Positions 1 through 7,057 of a stretch of DNA of 15,480 nucleotides are shown in pieces. The translations under genes and the position numbers were made by a program. The stretch lies in the NCBI GenBank assembly GCA_030640695.1, contig DAOWIX010000052.1, positions 1 to 15,480 on the forward strand. Direction: 5' to 3'. The notes below the pieces were generated by a model. It was not told the DNA's origin. It was given only the letters and a program-made list of their open reading frames with translations, and searched no databases. The stretch is from Deltaproteobacteria bacterium. Lineage in GTDB: Bacteria; Desulfobacterota; Anaeroferrophillalia; Anaeroferrophillales; Tharpellaceae. Position 1 is the stretch's first letter; each line of letters opens with the position of its first letter.

Positions 1-391
1 ACAGACTGCAGAAGCAACTGAGGAAATTAAAGATAAAATTGCTTCGATTCAAGATTCAACTAACGATACGGTTGCCGAAATCAGACAGATCACCAACGTT
101 ATTAATGAGGTCGATGCTATAGTGACGGAAATTACTTTGGCTGTGCAGGAACAGAGTGCGACCTCAGACGGAATTTCGCAAAATGTTGTCCAGGCGGCTA
201 CAGGTATTGCCGAGGTAAATGAAAATGTGGTTCAAAGTTCTGCCGTGTCATCAGAGATTGCGGATAATATTGCAACGACCAGCCGGATTGTTTCCAAGCT
301 TTCCGGTAGTGGTGATGAAATAAATTTAACTGCTTTACGTCTTGCCGACCAAGTCTCAGCCCTTAAAGAGATGACCAGTCGATTTCAGTAG
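1..391 (+). CDS. Methyl-accepting chemotaxis protein, C-terminal part (5' end outside window)
   Basis: An open frame entering at base 2 encodes 129 residues with no start inside the window, so this is the 3' end of a larger gene. The translation is a continuous alpha-helical coiled coil with the pattern of the cytoplasmic MCP signalling domain: EEIKDKIASIQ, then VAEIRQITNVINEVD, then AVQEQSATSDGIS. The last of these is typical of the descending helix after the hairpin tip. The tip that contacts CheA/CheW lies upstream and is not seen. The C terminus (ALKEMTSRFQ) ends without an NWETF-type CheR-tethering pentapeptide. It would sit in a membrane or cytoplasmic array and control a CheA kinase. 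It is a different gene from the receptor at the right end of the window. A GTG at 122 is an internal Val codon, not a start. Confidence 0.93.
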   Translation, partial: QTAEATEEIKDKIASIQDSTNDTVAEIRQITNVINEVDAIVTEITLAVQEQSATSDGISQNVVQAATGIAEVNENVVQSSAVSSEIADNIATTSRIVSKLSGSGDEINLTALRLADQVSALKEMTSRFQ

Positions 392-501
392 AAAAATCAG
401 TAGGGGTGTGAAATGGGGTTTGCTCTTTTCAGGGTAGATTTAAGTCTATAAAGATGCTGATGAGTACCGCAAGCAACCTTTAATTCAGGGAGTATGCAGA
501 G

Positions 502-1611
502 ATGGGAAATCTTTTAGATGGTATCGAAGAAGTTTTACTCATGGGGCCTGGTCCTTCCTGTGTTAGTGAGGAAGTCTATAAAGCCTTGAGCCGGAAAACG
601 TTGGGCCATCTTGATCCCTATTTTATTAAAATTATGGATGGGATTAAGGCGCAGCTACAGACTCTGTTACAGACTGAAAATTCCCTTACCATGCCTATCT
701 CCGGAACCGGGTCGGCTGGGATGGAATCAGTTTTTGTCAACCTGGTGGAGCTTGGTGATGCAGTCCTGATCCTGAAAAATGGAGTTTTTGGTCTCCGTAT
801 GGCAGAGGTTGCCACGCGTTTGGGAGCAGCAGTGGATGTCCTGGAATTTGCATGGGGCACCCCGGTGCTTGTCGAGTCGGTAAAAAAACAGCTCGCCGTA
901 AAAGAGTATAAGCTGGTTGCTATGGTTCATGCGGAAACCTCAACCGGGGTTTGTAATCCGGTTCAGGAGATCGGGGCGCTGTTGTCTGGGTTGGATACAC
1001 TTTATCTGGTTGATGCGGTTACCAGTTTTGGCGGGATGGAAGTCGCCATGGATAAATGGGTGATCGATGCCCTCTACAGTGGTAGTCAGAAATGTCTCTC
1101 CTGTCCTCCGGGACTGGCTCCCGTCTCTTTCTCTTTAAGAGCCGTGAATGTGATAATGAATCGCAAGAGTAAGGTGCCTAACTGGTATCTGGATATGAGC
1201 CTGATTGCTAGCTATTGGGAAGGCAAAAGTCGGGCTTATCATCATACTGCGCCGGTGAATATGCTTTATGGACTCTATCAGGCTCTTTACCTTATTCTGC
1301 AGGAGGGCCCGGAAGCGGTATATCATCGACATCGGGAAATGCATAAAATGTTGGTGACCGGTCTTGAAACCTTGGGTTTGGAGATGCTGGTGGATGAATC
1401 CTGTCGGCTGCCGATGCTGAATGCGGTTAAAATTCCCGAAGGTGTCGATGAAGCTGCAGTGCGTCGCCGTCTGCTGGCTGACTATAAGATAGAAATTGGG
1501 GCTGGACTGGGACCTTTGGCTGGTCAAATATGGCGTCTTGGTTTGATGGGGCACACGGCCCGGCCGGAAAATGTGGAGCGTTTGCTTAATGCTTTAAGGG
1601 AGATTCTTTAA
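502..1611 (+). CDS. Class V aminotransferase, alanine-glyoxylate / serine-pyruvate type
   Basis: This 369-residue protein is a PLP-dependent fold type I (class V) transaminase of the alanine--glyoxylate / serine--glyoxylate group. The start shows the family opening MGPGPSCVS (residues 14-22). The cofactor phosphate loop is SGTGSAGMES (67-76). LYLVDAVTSFGG (167-178) holds the Asp (D171) expected to contact the pyridine nitrogen. GSQKCLSCPPG (194-204) holds the Schiff-base Lys, K197. YHHTAPVNM (246-254) and RLGLMGH (345-351, substrate-carboxylate Arg R345) are also present. Length is normal and all key residues are intact. The ATG is preceded by AGGGAG at 487-492, nine bases away. A TATAAA at 447-452 could be a -10 box but has no convincing -35. 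The neighbours do not reveal which amino donor is used; glyoxylate or pyruvate as acceptor is inferred from the family. Confidence 0.93.
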   Translation: MGNLLDGIEEVLLMGPGPSCVSEEVYKALSRKTLGHLDPYFIKIMDGIKAQLQTLLQTENSLTMPISGTGSAGMESVFVNLVELGDAVLILKNGVFGLRMAEVATRLGAAVDVLEFAWGTPVLVESVKKQLAVKEYKLVAMVHAETSTGVCNPVQEIGALLSGLDTLYLVDAVTSFGGMEVAMDKWVIDALYSGSQKCLSCPPGLAPVSFSLRAVNVIMNRKSKVPNWYLDMSLIASYWEGKSRAYHHTAPVNMLYGLYQALYLILQEGPEAVYHRHREMHKMLVTGLETLGLEMLVDESCRLPMLNAVKIPEGVDEAAVRRRLLADYKIEIGAGLGPLAGQIWRLGLMGHTARPENVERLLNALREIL

Positions 1612-1635
1612 TTTAGTAATCTCTTGACTTTTTTT
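1600..1635 (+). terminator. Possible weak rho-independent terminator after the aminotransferase
   Basis: GAGATT (1600-1605) pairs with AATCTC (1618-1623) across the stop codon of the aminotransferase. A run of seven T follows at 1629-1635. The stem is AT-rich and five bases separate it from the T tract, so termination may be partial. Confidence 0.35.
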
Positions 1636-1671
1636 ACGAGTGTATCAACTTTATAATTGGGAATTTTTTGT

Positions 1672-2142
1672 ATGTTGCATATCTTTGTCGACGCTGATGC
1701 CTGTCCGGTCAAACCGGAGGTCTATCGTGTCGCCAACCGCTATAACCTTGATGTCACATTGGTGGCCAACTCTTGGATGCGAATTCCGCATCAACGAGGT
1801 CTTGTCCTCGAAGTTGTCGGAGGTGGATTAGATGCGGCCGACGATTGGATTGTCGACCACGTGCAACCTTGCGATATCGTGGTCACCGCTGACATTCCGT
1901 TAGCGAGCCGTTGTATAAAGAGAGGGGCCCGGGTAATTGGTTCAACCGGAAAGCCGTTTACGGAAAACAACATCGGTGATGCCGTCGCAACTCGAGATCT
2001 GTTGGCAGAACTTCGTGGTGCAGGAGAGATAACCGGCGGTCCGCCGCCGCAAAATAAACGTGACCGATCACGTTTTCTGCATCAGCTTGACGAGGTGATT
2101 CAGTTAATCCGTCGGGAATATCCGGTAAATGCCCCGTCATGA
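1672..2142 (+). CDS. YaiI/YqxD family protein (DUF188)
   Basis: This is a complete member of the UPF0178/DUF188 family, 156 residues long, close to the usual 150. Hallmarks are HIFVDADACPVK at the N terminus (residues 3-14), VANSWMRIP, GGGLDAADDWIV, DIVVTADIPLASRCIKRGA and GKPFTENNIGDAVATRDLL. The family is related to PIN-like nucleases by its conserved acidic residues, but no activity has been firmly assigned. I chose ATG 1672 because the motif normally begins a few residues after Met. A TTG at 1657 would add five residues and has no better ribosome site; GGGA at 1659-1662 is a weak site for the ATG. The protein is likely soluble and cytoplasmic. It is convergent with the AOR gene, with 57 bases between the stops. 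Confidence 0.9.
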   Translation: MLHIFVDADACPVKPEVYRVANRYNLDVTLVANSWMRIPHQRGLVLEVVGGGLDAADDWIVDHVQPCDIVVTADIPLASRCIKRGARVIGSTGKPFTENNIGDAVATRDLLAELRGAGEITGGPPPQNKRDRSRFLHQLDEVIQLIRREYPVNAPS

Positions 2143-2199
2143 ATTGCCATTTCCGGACAACCTTTTGGTGGGCATAGATCAAATGTAAGAGCGAAAGTG

Positions 2200-4362
2200 T
2201 TACTCTTGATTGCTCTTCTGACGGGCCTGGTTAACGATCTCCAGATACTCCGGTTCGTTAAATCCCAATCTTTGTAAGGTTTCGTTCAGCGGTATACCGT
2301 TTGTGTCAAAACCTTTTTCTGCATAGACCGCATCGGTCAGAATCTCATACTGTTGTCGGCGATGATTTTGCAGGGTTTCAAGCAGCTCTGCATCATCTTG
2401 TCCATTTATTTTAATATCAGTGTTCTCTTTGAGGTCGTTGATATAGTACTCCCGGCGTGAAGAAAACTCATCGGTAAAAACCGGAGCCATGGCCCGTAAG
2501 GGGATGCGGTCGTGAGTGCGGGTGCCGAAACCCTGCCGCAGGTTTATAATTTTGTGCAGAAGGTAGCAGCGTTCCGATTCTGACAAGAGATCATCGAGGG
2601 TTTTCTCAGTCCCTAAAGTCGAGTTGACAAGTTCGAGATAGCAGTCAACCGTGGGCAGATTCTTGGCCGGGTCAGCGGTCTTGGCGGCGTCTGGATGGCG
2701 GACATCGATCCATGGCAGTTTGCAGAGTCCGGCGATATTAAACCAGGTGCGAAAGAGGGGGAACCATCTCAAAGCGGCCGCTTTCTGGGCAAAGGTCGGC
2801 ATTTCGTTTTTGATCTGATCAAGAGCGATAAGCCAAGACTCATCGTGCTGTGGTCCTTTTAAAGCAAAGCCGTAACCGCCCTGTTGGGCCAGAGACTCTT
2901 TGGTGATATACATAGAGAACTCTAAGCCTTTGCTCTCCATGCCGAAAAGTTCCAGTTCCCGCATGATCTTCTCTTTGTCGTTGCCGTTTCGGGTTGCGGC
3001 CCGTTCACTGACCCAGCTCTTCATATGTCTGATGCCGCGGCCGACTTCACCGGCAAAACTTCCCTGGCCGGCTGCCATATTGTGGAGCAGAGCAAAGATA
3101 GTCTCTTTGTCATCCCATTTCAGTTCAATGCCGCCGGTATCGTCTTTGGTCAGATGGCCCTCCTGATAGGCTTCAATGAGAAAAGCGATAACCACGCCGG
3201 TGCTTATCGTATCCAGGGCATACTCATCACAATACCAGGCGTACTCCATGATTGCCGGGATCTCGAAGATCCCCAGATTGGTAATTGCTGCCGCCGTTTC
3301 ATATTCGGGCCCGTCAACCGGTACAGTCCGTCCAGCATAAGGGCCGGTGGTCAGGGTATGGGTCTCACAGCCTTTGGTGCAGGAGAGGGTGCAGCCGGCA
3401 AAACAGCCGTCCGGGTGTTTCTGGTCGAAGACTTTCTCTTCAAAGATTTTACCGGAAACCATCACTTGCCGATCATCACGGCCAAATTTATAGTTGTTAA
3501 CCGGTAAAATGTCATGGTTGTTCATCATGTCGAGCAGACTCGTGGTGCCCTGCTGGGCGAGGCGCAGTTCATTGGGGTCGACGTCGCGGATAACTTTGCG
3601 TAAATCCGTACCCGCTGTTCGTACCCGTTTCTTATCGGCTGCCTGGTTGCTGTTACCCCCGCCAAGCGTACTTTTGACGACAATTCCCCATAAACCTTTG
3701 TCCCGCATTATCGTACCCATGCCGCCCCGGCCAGCCTGTTTGGCTCGGCAGCGCCCGCGACGGGAATCGTAGTAGATACTGTTGACGCAACCGAAAAAAG
3801 TATTCTTACTGCCGATTCCGGCATTGACAAAGGCGATCGAAGAGGGTTTACTCTCGCCGCGCCACTCTTCAACCAGATTCTCGGCTTCGAGCAGAGAACT
3901 ATCGGTTTTTGGGGCTTCTTGCAGGCTGATCGTACCCTTATTGTCATCGATGAAAATGATGACATCGCTATCCGATTTACCGGTTACGGTGATGGCGTCA
4001 AAACCGGCATTCTTGACTAGAGGGAAGAAGTATCCGCCCACATTGGAGTCACAAAAAGTCCCGGTCAAAGGTGAAATTGAACCGATAATGAACTTTCCGG
4101 TGCCGGCAAAACTGCTCTCCCCGCAAAAAGGCCCTCCGGCAAAAGCCAGGATGTTTTCCGAGCTGTCGTAGCGGGTTGCGGCCGTGGTACCATCGTAGAC
4201 CATTTTCAAACAGTAGCCCCGGCCGCCGACAAACATCTCTCTGGTTTTCTGCGGGATCTCTTTAACGACCATTGTCCGGTCGCTCAGGTTGATTTCCAGG
4301 AGACGGTCGGTATAGCCTCTGTTGATCTTGGCTTTTTGGTAACTGATTGAAGCGAGGGTCAT
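2200..4362 (-). CDS. Aldehyde:ferredoxin oxidoreductase family protein (W/Mo-bis-pyranopterin enzyme)
   Basis: This 720-residue protein belongs to the tungsten/molybdenum AOR family, which oxidises aldehydes to acids with ferredoxin or acts on related substrates. The N-terminal pterin-binding domain shows FVGGRGYCLKM (44-54), FAGGPFCGESSFAGTGK (74-90) and AGRGGMGTIMRDKGLWGIVV (210-229). Candidate [4Fe-4S] ligands are C320, C324, C328 and C332 (each spaced x3) plus C547 in GLCKLPW. GPEYET (351-356) and YALDTISTG (381-389) are typical of the C-terminal domain; E353 and H506 may be active-site residues. It is clearly longer than classical AOR (about 605) and than BamB-like proteins (about 650). 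No ferredoxin or MoaD-like gene is adjacent. AAGGAA lies seven bases before the ATG. The substrate cannot be read from sequence. It lies downstream of the sirtuin gene on the same strand. Confidence 0.92.
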   Translation of the reverse strand: MTLASISYQKAKINRGYTDRLLEINLSDRTMVVKEIPQKTREMFVGGRGYCLKMVYDGTTAATRYDSSENILAFAGGPFCGESSFAGTGKFIIGSISPLTGTFCDSNVGGYFFPLVKNAGFDAITVTGKSDSDVIIFIDDNKGTISLQEAPKTDSSLLEAENLVEEWRGESKPSSIAFVNAGIGSKNTFFGCVNSIYYDSRRGRCRAKQAGRGGMGTIMRDKGLWGIVVKSTLGGGNSNQAADKKRVRTAGTDLRKVIRDVDPNELRLAQQGTTSLLDMMNNHDILPVNNYKFGRDDRQVMVSGKIFEEKVFDQKHPDGCFAGCTLSCTKGCETHTLTTGPYAGRTVPVDGPEYETAAAITNLGIFEIPAIMEYAWYCDEYALDTISTGVVIAFLIEAYQEGHLTKDDTGGIELKWDDKETIFALLHNMAAGQGSFAGEVGRGIRHMKSWVSERAATRNGNDKEKIMRELELFGMESKGLEFSMYITKESLAQQGGYGFALKGPQHDESWLIALDQIKNEMPTFAQKAAALRWFPLFRTWFNIAGLCKLPWIDVRHPDAAKTADPAKNLPTVDCYLELVNSTLGTEKTLDDLLSESERCYLLHKIINLRQGFGTRTHDRIPLRAMAPVFTDEFSSRREYYINDLKENTDIKINGQDDAELLETLQNHRRQQYEILTDAVYAEKGFDTNGIPLNETLQRLGFNEPEYLEIVNQARQKSNQE

Positions 4363-4421
4363 TTTCTTATTCCTTAAAGAGAGAGTGTCTTGTGATGTGG
4401 AGAGCTGTTTACAGTTTGTCT

Positions 4422-4451
4422 GATAAAGTTTTGCACTCGTACAGCTGGCAA
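4422..4451 (-). promoter_or_regulatory. Candidate sigma-70 promoter for the AOR gene
   Basis: Read on the minus strand, TTGCCA (complement of 4446-4451, five of six matches to the -35 consensus) is followed after 18 bases by TTTATC (complement of 4422-4427, a poor -10). The leader to the ATG would be about 50 bases. The AOR gene could equally be co-transcribed with the sirtuin gene upstream. Confidence 0.28.
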
Positions 4452-4457
4452 CAATTT

Positions 4458-4472
4458 TCAGGCTGTGCCTGA
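4458..4472. repeat. 15-base perfect inverted repeat (possible operator)
   Basis: TCAGGC-TGT-GCCTGA is a perfect 6-bp inverted repeat with a 3-base centre in the gap between the sirtuin and AOR genes. It lies just upstream of the candidate AOR -35 box. It has no T tract on either strand, so it is not a standard terminator. It could be a regulator site or chance. Confidence 0.35.
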
Positions 4473-4538
4473 TAGCACGACTTTTAAGTTATGTCTATAA
4501 TTGATTTTTCATTTTTATGGGGAAGCTGGTGGGTCGGG

Positions 4539-5237
4539 TTAACTATTGGCAAATTTCGGGAAGAGTTCCTTGAGGGCGTGGCTGGCGGAAGTTTTCATAC
4601 GGCGGTGAAAGAGGGTGGAGATGGGTGTCTCTTCAGGGTTGATTTCGATGGTTTCAGCCCCATTGTCAATGGCAATTTGCGGCATTTGGGCGGCTGGATA
4701 GACGACGGCTGAAGTGCCGATACAGAGGAAGAGGTCGCATTGCTGTAGGGCGTTGAGCGCTGCCTTTATGGTTTCCTCTCGTAAAGAGTCACCAAACCAG
4801 ACGATATCAGGCCGCCACCAGGCGTTTCCATTGCACTTTCTTTCTCGCAGTGGAACTTCAAAATTCTCTTTGCTGGTACCACTATTCGGGCAGCGTAGAC
4901 GCCAGATGCTGCCGTGCAGTTCGATCACATTCTGGGCTCCGGCGCGCTGATGCAGACCGTCGATGTTCTGGGTTATGATTGAGGTGCGGGGATGTTGCTG
5001 CTGAACTCTGGCGATAATTTCGTGAGCGGGATTGGGGTTGCAGTTTTTAATCATGGCTCGGCGTTTGTCATGAAAATCCCAGACCTTCTCCGGATCTCTT
5101 GCGAACGCCTCCTGACAGGCGTACTCTTGATAATTGTAGTTTTCCCAGACGCCGCCTTGCCCCCTGTAGGTTGGAATTCCGCTTTCAGCCGAAAGCCCGG
5201 CTCCTGTAAAAAAGACGATATGTTGAAAATCTTTCAT
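4539..5237 (-). CDS. SIR2-family NAD-dependent protein deacylase (CobB / class III-like)
   Basis: This 232-residue sirtuin removes acyl groups from lysines using NAD+. It shows GAGLSAESGIPTYRG (12-26) in the Rossmann fold, TQNIDGLHQRAG (89-100), the catalytic His H108 in IELHGS, RPDIVWFGD (142-150), CIGTSAVVYPAA (172-183) and EINPEE. Length and overall layout match class III enzymes such as E. coli CobB. Two oddities stand out. The Tyr-x-x-Arg acyl-pocket motif reads His-x-x-Arg (H56, R59 in FHDKRR), and only two cysteines (C116, C135) remain of the usual four zinc ligands. Its ATG overlaps the stop of the upstream membrane-protein gene as ATGA, implying coupled translation. The AOR gene follows after 176 bases. 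Deacylase function is confident; acyl preference is not. Confidence 0.93.
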   Translation of the reverse strand: MKDFQHIVFFTGAGLSAESGIPTYRGQGGVWENYNYQEYACQEAFARDPEKVWDFHDKRRAMIKNCNPNPAHEIIARVQQQHPRTSIITQNIDGLHQRAGAQNVIELHGSIWRLRCPNSGTSKENFEVPLRERKCNGNAWWRPDIVWFGDSLREETIKAALNALQQCDLFLCIGTSAVVYPAAQMPQIAIDNGAETIEINPEETPISTLFHRRMKTSASHALKELFPKFANS

Positions 5238-5545
5238 TTTCTATCTCTTCTCAAGTTCTCCGTGAGATTTTTTTCATAGCCTTTTTTCCGGCGCTGTCGC
5301 CAGCCCAGTGTCAGGCCGGCCAAGGCCAGCCCCCAGGCCGGGATTCTCAGATACCAGTAGGAGTGGATCCCCAGGAGATAGCTTTCTGGTAGCCAGAGAC
5401 GCACCTCAATCGCCAGAAAGAGTAGAAAAAAAGCGCCTGCAGCCAAAGCTGAGGAGATTCGTCTTTGTTTTACAGCCAGCCAGGCAAAAACCAGAAAGTG
5501 GATGGCGAAAACGAACAACATGAATGTCCAGAACCAGTTAGGCAT
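5234..5545 (-). CDS. Small membrane protein of unknown function
   Basis: This 103-residue hydrophobic protein has three apparent transmembrane helices: about residues 5-25 (WTFMLFVFAIHFLVFAWLAV), 32-48 (SALAAGAFFLLFLAIEV) and 66-81 (LRIPAWGLALAGLTLG). A strongly basic C-terminal tail follows (RQRRKKGYEKN to the end), probably cytoplasmic by the positive-inside rule. I do not recognise a family. Its stop overlaps the sirtuin start by four bases (ATGA), so the two are probably one transcript. No clear Shine-Dalgarno precedes the ATG at 5545; the DNA immediately upstream is the 7-mer repeat tract, so transcription must start within or beyond repeated DNA. An internal ATG eight codons in is an alternative start but also lacks a ribosome site. 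Confidence 0.7.
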   Translation of the reverse strand: MPNWFWTFMLFVFAIHFLVFAWLAVKQRRISSALAAGAFFLLFLAIEVRLWLPESYLLGIHSYWYLRIPAWGLALAGLTLGWRQRRKKGYEKNLTENLRRDRK

Positions 5546-5549
5546 AATT

Positions 5550-5584
5550 AGTCGTTAGTGGTCAGTGGTCAGTAGCCAGTGACG
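5550..5584. repeat. Five degenerate 7-bp tandem repeats
   Basis: The 35 bases read as AGTCGTT, AGTGGTC, AGTGGTC, AGTAGCC, AGTGACG, five consecutive units each beginning AGT, with two identical copies. The tract lies between the start codon of the small membrane protein (5545) and the large palindromic element. Confidence 0.6.
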
Positions 5585-5751
5585 CTATCAAAGTTGACGG
5601 ACTCGTAAAGTCACGGGATGGCTAAGTAAAAATTTCGATAGACAAGATGTTGTGGTCTCCCGGGCGCGAGACCATACATGTAGTATGTCGAGTGTCTGGG
5701 AGACCACAACAACGCAGGATATCGGAACTTTTTACGACGCCATCAAAGTTG
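5581..5751. repeat. Long imperfect palindromic element (MITE/REP-like) with flanking direct repeats
   Basis: The core hairpin has a perfect 13-bp stem, GTTGTGGTCTCCC (5649-5661) with GGGAGACCACAAC (5698-5710). An inner stem CATAC/GTATG (5673-5677 and 5683-5687) closes on the loop ATGTA. Outside the core the symmetry continues imperfectly: GATGGC..GTAAAAA..TTTCGATA (from 5617) mirrors TATCGGAACTTTTTACGACGCC-ATC (ending 5744). Termini resemble inverted repeats (TTGACGGACTCGTAAA at 5594 and TTTTTACGACGCCATCAA ending 5746). A 16-bp direct repeat with one mismatch, GACGCTATCAAAGTTG and GACGCCATCAAAGTTG, sits at 5581-5596 and 5736-5751. The right end supplies the stop codon of the spmAB gene. It has no transposase. 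It would form a strong RNA hairpin and may act as a 3' end or terminator. Confidence 0.75.
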
Positions 5752-7047
5752 TAAAAATATTTTGCAGGCGATGATCGCGCCGATAACTCCGGCAAGATCA
5801 GCCAGCAAGCCGGCGGCCAGGGTGTGGCGTACTTTTTTAATCTGTACGGCGCCGAAATATACGGCCATAACATAAAAAGTGGTTTCGGTTGAACCCTGTA
5901 GGGTTGAGACCAGATAGCCGGTGTAGCTGTCCGGGCCGATGGCCGGGTTATTAATGGTTGCAGCCAGAATACCATAAGCGCCGGAACCCGACAAGGGGCG
6001 TAAAATTGCCATCGGCAAGGCTTCGGCCGGCATTCCCAGGGCAGCGGTATAGTGGCCGATATTGTCAGCCACGATCTCCATGACGCCACTGCCACGGAGC
6101 ATGCCAATGGCGACCATGATCGCCACCAGATAGGGAATAATCTTGATGGCTACCTGGAAACCGTCTTTGGCACCGTTGACAAAAGCTTCATATACTGGAA
6201 CTCCACGGCAGATGCCAAAAGTAAGCAGGGAGACCATCAGGCCGGGGACGATCCAGCCGGAGATATTCTGTCCGTAGACAACCATCAGGGGGATCATGGT
6301 AACGAGAGCTCCAATGACGGCCATTGATTTCCACCATGAGAGATCGTGGCTGTCAGGCGTTGTTGGCGGGGTTGGGTTGCCGTCCGTTTTATTACAAAGT
6401 TTCTTAGGAGGTTGGCTCGGTTGTATTGCCAGATCTTTTCGATGGCCTAGTCGGGCCAGGAACTTGGCGAAAAATATCGCAGCAGCGGTTGAAAAAAGGG
6501 TGGCGCAGAGAGTTGTCGGGAGGATGCCGGCTGCATTAGTTGAGCCGGCGGCGGCTCTTAAAGCGATAACCCCGGTTGGTAGCAAAGTGACGCTGGAGGT
6601 GTTGATCGCCAGAAAAAGAGCCATTGCATTGGTCGCCGTCCCCGGTTCCGGATTTAAGGTTTCGAGCTCCTGCATCGCCTTGATGCCGAAAGGCGTGGCC
6701 GCATTGCCGAGGCCCAGTAGATTGGCGGCCATGTTCATAACCATAGCGCCCATGGCCGGATGATCGGCCGGGACTTCTGGGAAAAGACGAATTAGAAGGG
6801 GGCGGATCCCGCGAGCCGCAAGTTTTAAGAGTCCGCCCTCTTCGGCGACTTTCATAAGGCCGAGAAAAAGTGCCATGACTCCCACTAGACCGAGGGCTAA
6901 CTGAACCGCATCACCGGCCGTGTTGACGATGGTTGTGGTCAGCGCCGTCAATGGTTCCTGAACTCCGGCAACCGGAATCCAGGTGAACTGACGCCAGCCC
7001 GCGACCAGGAATGAAATCAGAATGAAAAAATAGAAAAGGAGATTCAA
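5743..7047 (-). CDS. Fused SpmA-SpmB (spore maturation / nucleoside-recognition gate) membrane protein
   Basis: This polytopic inner-membrane protein joins an SpmA-like half to an SpmB-like half. Both contain the nucleoside-recognition (Gate) fold. The SpmA half includes LGLMKVAEEGGL, then MNMAANLLGLGNAATPFGI, then ALFLAINTSSVTLLPTGVIA. A hydrophilic Pro/Thr-rich linker follows (around PTPPTTPDSHD). The SpmB half includes NGAKDGFQVAIKIIPYLVAI, RPLSGSGAYGI and LQGSTETTFYVMAVYFG. I start at TTG 7047 (434 residues), 10 bases after the stop of the DUF6485 gene; the protein then opens directly with a hydrophobic helix as SpmA proteins do. An ATG at 7128 would add 27 residues but overlaps the DUF6485 gene by 71 bases and has no ribosome site. 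The fused form is known in non-sporulating Proteobacteria; its substrate is unknown. The stop lies in the palindromic element. Confidence 0.88.
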   Translation of the reverse strand: MNLLFYFFILISFLVAGWRQFTWIPVAGVQEPLTALTTTIVNTAGDAVQLALGLVGVMALFLGLMKVAEEGGLLKLAARGIRPLLIRLFPEVPADHPAMGAMVMNMAANLLGLGNAATPFGIKAMQELETLNPEPGTATNAMALFLAINTSSVTLLPTGVIALRAAAGSTNAAGILPTTLCATLFSTAAAIFFAKFLARLGHRKDLAIQPSQPPKKLCNKTDGNPTPPTTPDSHDLSWWKSMAVIGALVTMIPLMVVYGQNISGWIVPGLMVSLLTFGICRGVPVYEAFVNGAKDGFQVAIKIIPYLVAIMVAIGMLRGSGVMEIVADNIGHYTAALGMPAEALPMAILRPLSGSGAYGILAATINNPAIGPDSYTGYLVSTLQGSTETTFYVMAVYFGAVQIKKVRHTLAAGLLADLAGVIGAIIACKIFLQL

Positions 7048-7057
7048 TGTTTGAAAT

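Noticed and set aside
1624..1657. TTGACT and TATAAT as a promoter for the DUF188 gene
   Set aside because: The boxes are separated by 22 bases, too far for a sigma-70 promoter, and the start would leave almost no leader.
3025..3507. 160-residue plus-strand open frame opposite the AOR gene
   Set aside because: A mirror frame of the conserved cluster-binding region of AOR; Phe/Leu-rich composition without domain signs.
4458..4472. Short palindrome as terminator of the sirtuin gene
   Set aside because: No T-rich tract follows on the minus strand; the sequence after the stem is AAAATTG.
5622..6107. 161-residue minus-strand open frame spanning the palindromic element
   Set aside because: It is out of frame with the strongly supported spmAB gene and its 3' part is repeat DNA; no family motif.
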